From contig JBCDBD010000019.1 in assembly GCA_039184335.1 (NCBI GenBank), positions 1-64,000 on the forward strand: 64,000 bases of DNA. The letters run 5' to 3'. Below are positions 60,144 through 64,000 of this stretch, in pieces. Every line of letters starts with the position of its first letter. The first letter of the stretch is position 1. The notes under the pieces are model-generated. The model did not search any database. It saw nothing but the letters and a program-made list of their open reading frames with translations, and had not been told where the DNA came from. The DNA comes from JBCDBD01 sp039184335 (lineage in GTDB: Bacteria; Bacteroidota; Bacteroidia; Flavobacteriales; Flavobacteriaceae). Made by a program: the position numbers and the translations under genes.

Positions 60144-61715
60144 ATGCTACCCGAAGGAATAACACAACTGCCCATTCTGCAATGGACCAATAAGCATGAA
60201 AACTTTACCCATAATTTGGTGCAAAACGCCTCTTTCAAACTGAGAAATCCTTCAGGAAACAACCATAAGGAACGTTATCGAAAAAGCACCAAAAATTTTC
60301 AGTGGTTGATCCAACACGCCCTTGACCATAATCTGAAGCTCCGAGCGATGGGCAGTGGTTGGTCATTTACCAAGGTTGGCGTCACCGAAGGTGGACTTAT
60401 TGATACCGCTTCCTTGAATTTTTCATTTCCACTCACCCAAAAATATATAAATGCCAATTATACGCATGGGCCGGAAAACCTGTATTTTTTACAGTGTGGG
60501 ACCATCATCTATGAAATCAACAACCGACTCGATGCTAAAATGCCACCGCGTTCCATTAAAGCGTCAGGCGCAAGTAATGGACAAACTGTTGCAGGGGCAC
60601 TTTCAACCGGCACCCATGGTGCCGCGTTCAATGTAGGGGCAATTCCCGATTTTGTGACAGGCTTGCATTTGGTAACCGGCCCCAACACCCATATTTGGTT
60701 GGAACGTGCCTCATATCCTGTTGCCTCACAGGAATTTGTGGATTGGCTGGATGCTGACCTACTACGGGACGATGACCTGTTCAACGCTGCCCTGGTCTCT
60801 TTTGGAAGTTTTGGATTCATTCACGGGGTGATGATCGAAACAGAACCGCAGTTTTTGCTCACCGAACATCGTGTCGGAAACATTGCATATGACAACACGC
60901 TAAAAAAAGCGATGACCCAGCTCGATTTCGCTGACCTGCACTTACCCGGAACGGGACAGAATGGTGACCTATACCATTTCGAGATACTCTTCAACATTCA
61001 CAGGTTTGAACCGGGCAATCCCCAAAAGGGAGCTTTCTTAAAATACATGTTCAAAAAACCCGTGATTCCGCACCCCCCTATTTTAAGGGACCATAATTTT
61101 ACCTATGGTGACGATCTTTTGGGCATCATTTCAACCGTTTTGGATACACTACCGGGTTCTGGACTCCTCATTCCCACATTGGTCAACAATATGTTCAACC
61201 TCGCCTTTACACCAAAACCTCCCATTCAAGGAACCATCAAAGAGATTTTCAATTATACCAAGTTCCGGGGCAAGGTTGCCAGCGCTGCTATCGGAATCGA
61301 CATTACCGATTCGCCAAAAGCCTTGGAATTGATTGTGGAAGTAAACCGACAAAAACCCTTTCCGGGTGGACTTTCCCTTCGCTACGTAAAAGGCACTAAA
61401 GCTACTTTGGGCTTCACGAAATTTACCAATACCTGTGTTTTGGAAATGGACGGTGTCGATGGCGATACAACCAGGGCATTTTACGAGGCGGTCTGGAACA
61501 AGTTTGAACAAGAAGGAATTGCCTATACGTTACACTGGGGCAAAATCAATTTCAACCTCAATGAAAATCGGGTCAAACAAATGTATGGAACAGCAGCCGT
61601 GGACGCTTGGATCAAGGCACGCAATCAATTGTTGTCCATCCCCGTTTTAGAGGTTTTCAACAACGGATTCATCAAAAAATGTGGACTCGATAAGGTACAA
61701 GGGGCCATTGTTTAA
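60144..61715 (+). CDS. FAD-binding oxidoreductase, VAO/PCMH type
   Basis: 523 residues, without a signal peptide. The PCMH-type FAD domain begins RYRKSTKNFQWLIQHALDHN, then LKLRAMGSGWSF (residues 66-75) and SGASNGQTVAGALSTGTHGA (about 150). Family relatives include aldonolactone and alditol oxidases and cholesterol oxidase type II. In these the sequence GSGHS provides the His that covalently holds FAD; here Trp73 replaces it, so FAD is probably bound non-covalently. The substrate is unknown. It is in a likely operon with the Bor-like gene and is convergent with the 50-residue gene. Confidence 0.82.
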   Translation: MLPEGITQLPILQWTNKHENFTHNLVQNASFKLRNPSGNNHKERYRKSTKNFQWLIQHALDHNLKLRAMGSGWSFTKVGVTEGGLIDTASLNFSFPLTQKYINANYTHGPENLYFLQCGTIIYEINNRLDAKMPPRSIKASGASNGQTVAGALSTGTHGAAFNVGAIPDFVTGLHLVTGPNTHIWLERASYPVASQEFVDWLDADLLRDDDLFNAALVSFGSFGFIHGVMIETEPQFLLTEHRVGNIAYDNTLKKAMTQLDFADLHLPGTGQNGDLYHFEILFNIHRFEPGNPQKGAFLKYMFKKPVIPHPPILRDHNFTYGDDLLGIISTVLDTLPGSGLLIPTLVNNMFNLAFTPKPPIQGTIKEIFNYTKFRGKVASAAIGIDITDSPKALELIVEVNRQKPFPGGLSLRYVKGTKATLGFTKFTNTCVLEMDGVDGDTTRAFYEAVWNKFEQEGIAYTLHWGKINFNLNENRVKQMYGTAAVDAWIKARNQLLSIPVLEVFNNGFIKKCGLDKVQGAIV

Positions 61716-61724
61716 GAGTCAGGC

Positions 61725-61877
61725 TTATTTTTTTACATCGTCTTCATTGACCCCTGAACCTTCACCGGGCGGATTTGTACCGGTATCATCTTTTACAGGT
61801 TGATATGTTGTGATATCGGGCTTAGGGCCTTTATCAAGGCCATCGTTCAATACTTTGTTTCCTTTGTCTGGTTCCAT
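61725..61877 (-). CDS. tiny acidic/Pro/Gly-rich protein, 50 residues
   Basis: The ATG-started frame MEPDKGNKVLNDGLDKGPKP continues with DITTYQPVKDDTGTNPPGEG and ends EDDVKK. It starts 6 bases after the stop of the DUF6338 gene on the same strand and ends 9 bases from the FAD-oxidase stop, so it fills the gap neatly. It is hydrophilic and predicted disordered. The close coupling to DUF6338 suggests a partner protein, such as a chaperone, immunity peptide or inhibitor. No family is recognised. Confidence 0.6.
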   Translation of the reverse strand: MEPDKGNKVLNDGLDKGPKPDITTYQPVKDDTGTNPPGEGSGVNEDDVKK

Positions 61878-61883
61878 AGTGTC

Positions 61884-62468
61884 TTATTTAAAAAAAGTTA
61901 TCGTTAAAATAGTATCTCCGGTAATCAAGATACCTTCATTGCGATCCAATGATTTGTCAAAAGCACCCGACGGGTTCAGTCGCCAAACATCTTCAATAAA
62001 AATCTCCTTTGTACTTGGGTATGCCGAAGACCTTGACCTTACACCGTACTTACCCCCAATCTTTCTTCCATCTTTTAGGGTGACAATGACCCAGTTCGCT
62101 TTCCGCTTCGAAAAATGCCAGTCCCAAACCGTGCTTTCAGGACCGACGAAATTTCTCTTAAACAACTTGCTCTTTGATATGCTGTAATACACCCAAGTCA
62201 AAAGTATGGGGGTAATAAAAGTGAAAACAAAAGTGATGGCATAGTATAAAAATGGGCTTTGGGCAGCGAACTTGCCGTCATTGATCTGAAATATCGGCCA
62301 AAAAAATAAGCCAAAATTGATAAAACTGATTCCTATGGCCTCATAAAGATCTTTAGAAAAATCTGTCTTTTTAGAAGCATAAAAAAGCCCATAGACTTTC
62401 ATGGATATAAATCCAGGAACAAAGAAAAAAACAAAGAGGATGACCGTTTCAGGATTCGTTATTTCCAT
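61884..62468 (-). CDS. DUF6338 family membrane protein
   Basis: 194 residues. Three hydrophobic helices in the first half (TVILFVFFFVPGFISMKVYG, FGLFFWPIF, YAITFVFTFITPILLTWVYY) are followed by a cytoplasmic beta-rich portion (WVIVTLKDGRKIGGKYG, YPSTKEIFIEDVW) typical of DUF6338. The latter part is like an SH3/PRC-type small barrel. A 50-residue gene begins 6 bases downstream. The function of DUF6338 is not established. Confidence 0.8.
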   Translation of the reverse strand: MEITNPETVILFVFFFVPGFISMKVYGLFYASKKTDFSKDLYEAIGISFINFGLFFWPIFQINDGKFAAQSPFLYYAITFVFTFITPILLTWVYYSISKSKLFKRNFVGPESTVWDWHFSKRKANWVIVTLKDGRKIGGKYGVRSRSSAYPSTKEIFIEDVWRLNPSGAFDKSLDRNEGILITGDTILTITFFK

Positions 62469-62904
62469 TTAATACCAAATTTATTATTCAACAAAATCAA
62501 TTTCAACAAGGTATACCCCGGCCAACTCTAAATCTGCATTTGTGGTAGCCCCCACTCAGCCTAGCCCCGCTCCTAAAATTCGTTTTCGCCCCCCTTGCCA
62601 AACCTACAAAAAACGTCACATCATCATTCCCATCCCCTGTCTATCCGCTTCTAATACCGTACAAGTTCACCTGTAGGCTGTTCAAATCGGTTACCGCCAA
62701 ATATTGGGTTTGTGCTACGATGCCATTTTAAAAACAAAAGCCTTTACTTCGGCATAACAGCATACCAAATTACCGATATGGACAAAAAACTAAGTGGGAG
62801 AAACTTTATGATTTAAAGTTATAAAATGGACACAGATCAGACAATACCCATAATCACTAATTTCTTTACAGGTTTCATTTAATTTGCTACCTCGAGCCAT
62901 ACCA
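62469..62904. other. 436-base gap with no certain gene
   Basis: Pyrimidine-rich on the plus strand near 62545-62620. The plus-strand frame ending at the TAA 62814-62816 is open from 62655 (about 53 codons) but has no early ATG and shows no family. I see no tRNA, repeat or strong terminator. Presumably the DUF6338 promoter lies here. Confidence 0.5.
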
Positions 62905-63927
62905 CTAACTAAATATGATAAATCCAACCCCTAAGCCAAGCCATTGTCTATTATCAAACTTCCATAAATCAGAGTTCTCACCTAGCGAAACATCAAAACC
63001 ATAAAAAAGCCCAAAAGTCAGTTTGTTTATCGAGACTGTTACCCCTCCGCCATAACTAAAAAAACCATTGTTGAAAGTAGTGCCATCAGGAAATTGGGAA
63101 AATTCGTCAAATGTATTTGATGCGTTTAGCTCCACAGCACCTAGACCGATAAGGGGACCGATCACCAAATCAAAATTATTGGTCTTGTTATCCGTTCCCT
63201 CCCTAAATTGAAAAGTTGTAGTACCAATATTGTACCCAAAATGAAAAACCCCTGAAATTCCGGCACTTAATTCTTGATCAAAGGTCTGTCCCCTTCTTTC
63301 AAAACCAAAGCGCCATTTGATCGGTATCGTAAGGCTACTTACTGCAAAGCCTGCATAACTTAGTCTTATTTTTTCAGCATTTTTTAAAGGATAAAAGAAT
63401 ACCTGTTCTGGCTTTGTGTATAACTCTTTCTGCCTTCTTTGCCCTTTGGTCAAGGTGGAATTCCGAATGTTATTGTTCCTGTTATCTAAATTATTCGTGG
63501 TATAAGGAGAAATCACAACCAAGTTTTTCTCAAACTTAACAAAGCCATTTCGAATGATGTCCTTGGCTACATAATCTAGCTCTGCGAAATTATTGGTCGG
63601 GTATGTTCCGCTTTTTCTGTAAAAATTTTCCTTAAAATCTTTTTCTAACTTTTCAAACTTTTCACGGCTGATGGAAGGTTCAAGTGCGAAAGCATTATCC
63701 TTCAAAAGACTATCAAAATCTTTCTTACTTGCTTGACGCAAAACATGATTGGATTTTCTTTTTGCTATGGTAATTCTATCAATCATCGGCTCAAAGAAAT
63801 TGTTTTGACTGATTGACTTTAAGTTTCTTATTCTGTAGGTTTTTAGATATTGATAGCTGGTTCCGCTTTGGGCCTTGATGCTATAGATTGACAATAAAGC
63901 AAAAAGAACAAAAATGAGTTGTTTCAT
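62905..63927 (-). CDS. unknown outer-membrane or periplasmic protein
   Basis: 340 residues with a signal peptide (MKQLIFVLFALLSIYSIKAQ). The first half is Lys/Arg-rich and helical (KFEKLEKDFKENFYRKSG), the second half alternates amphipathic strands (AGISGVFHFGYNIGTTTFQF, FDLVIGPLIGLGAVELNASN, FSYGGGVTVSINKLTFGLFY) and ends VGFIIFS, suggesting a C-terminal membrane barrel of about eight strands. The start MKQLIFV at 63927 is preferred to an upstream ATG at 63954 because the signal peptide begins there. The function is unknown. Confidence 0.7.
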   Translation of the reverse strand: MKQLIFVLFALLSIYSIKAQSGTSYQYLKTYRIRNLKSISQNNFFEPMIDRITIAKRKSNHVLRQASKKDFDSLLKDNAFALEPSISREKFEKLEKDFKENFYRKSGTYPTNNFAELDYVAKDIIRNGFVKFEKNLVVISPYTTNNLDNRNNNIRNSTLTKGQRRQKELYTKPEQVFFYPLKNAEKIRLSYAGFAVSSLTIPIKWRFGFERRGQTFDQELSAGISGVFHFGYNIGTTTFQFREGTDNKTNNFDLVIGPLIGLGAVELNASNTFDEFSQFPDGTTFNNGFFSYGGGVTVSINKLTFGLFYGFDVSLGENSDLWKFDNRQWLGLGVGFIIFS

Positions 63928-64000
63928 GCTGGCCGATTTATGATCAGTGACCAAACCTAATGCTAAATGTGATTGAGTTTTATACCCGTCTTTGGGTATT

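Noticed and set aside
62655..62816. 53-codon open frame in the last gap
   Set aside because: There is no start codon near its 5' end, no family, and frames of this length are expected by chance in a gap of this size.

Overview
The window is a gene-dense stretch of chromosome from a member of the Bacteroidota, most likely a marine Flavobacteriaceae. The evidence is two type IX secretion substrates with type B sorting domains, fused SecDF, a Rho with a long basic insert, DUF4293 next to rho, OmpP1/FadL, an LruC-domain lipoprotein, archaeal-type ProS, and promoters of the Bacteroidota form TTG-N18/20-TAnnTTTG. A genus cannot be fixed from sequence alone.

Layout. From 0.2 to 8.3 kb lie a DUF6503 lipoprotein, DUF4293, rho, a cluster of two related unknown proteins plus a membrane protein, and an LruC lipoprotein. 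From 8.3 to 13.2 kb are rpsT with two identical tRNA-Glu genes, proS, a Trp/Gly-rich lipoprotein and a FadL-type porin. From 13.2 to 25.1 kb are two paralogous T9SS substrates, folE-cysS-yidD-lgt-DUF192, and a run of acetyltransferase, ABC ATPase, DinB-like and PLP decarboxylase genes. From 25.2 to 38.7 kb are secDF, mdh, gyrB, asnB, DUF2911, an amidohydrolase and a soluble two-component pair. From 38.8 to 48.3 kb are cell-envelope genes (OmpA-type protein, beta-barrel, large TPR protein), ftsE, a polyphosphate-glucokinase-like ROK kinase and typA. From 48.4 to 57.3 kb are an outer-membrane receptor facing a LytS/LytTR pair, kdsA, a lipoprotein, small unknown genes and a saccharopine/alanine dehydrogenase-like enzyme.

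Behind the tmRNA gene (57.4-57.8 kb) the window becomes accessory in character: a frameshifted GIY-YIG remnant, a DUF2188 gene, an unknown Pro-rich protein, a cassette of a 59-residue ORF, a Bor-like lipoprotein and an FAD oxidase, then DUF6338 with a tiny 50-residue partner gene. Several genes here are under 60 codons.

Most of the window is housekeeping. The best candidates for something undescribed are the duplicated domain family at 3.5-5.9 kb and the FAD-oxidase and DUF6338 cassettes at 59.5-62.5 kb. In neither case does the sequence alone establish a function.
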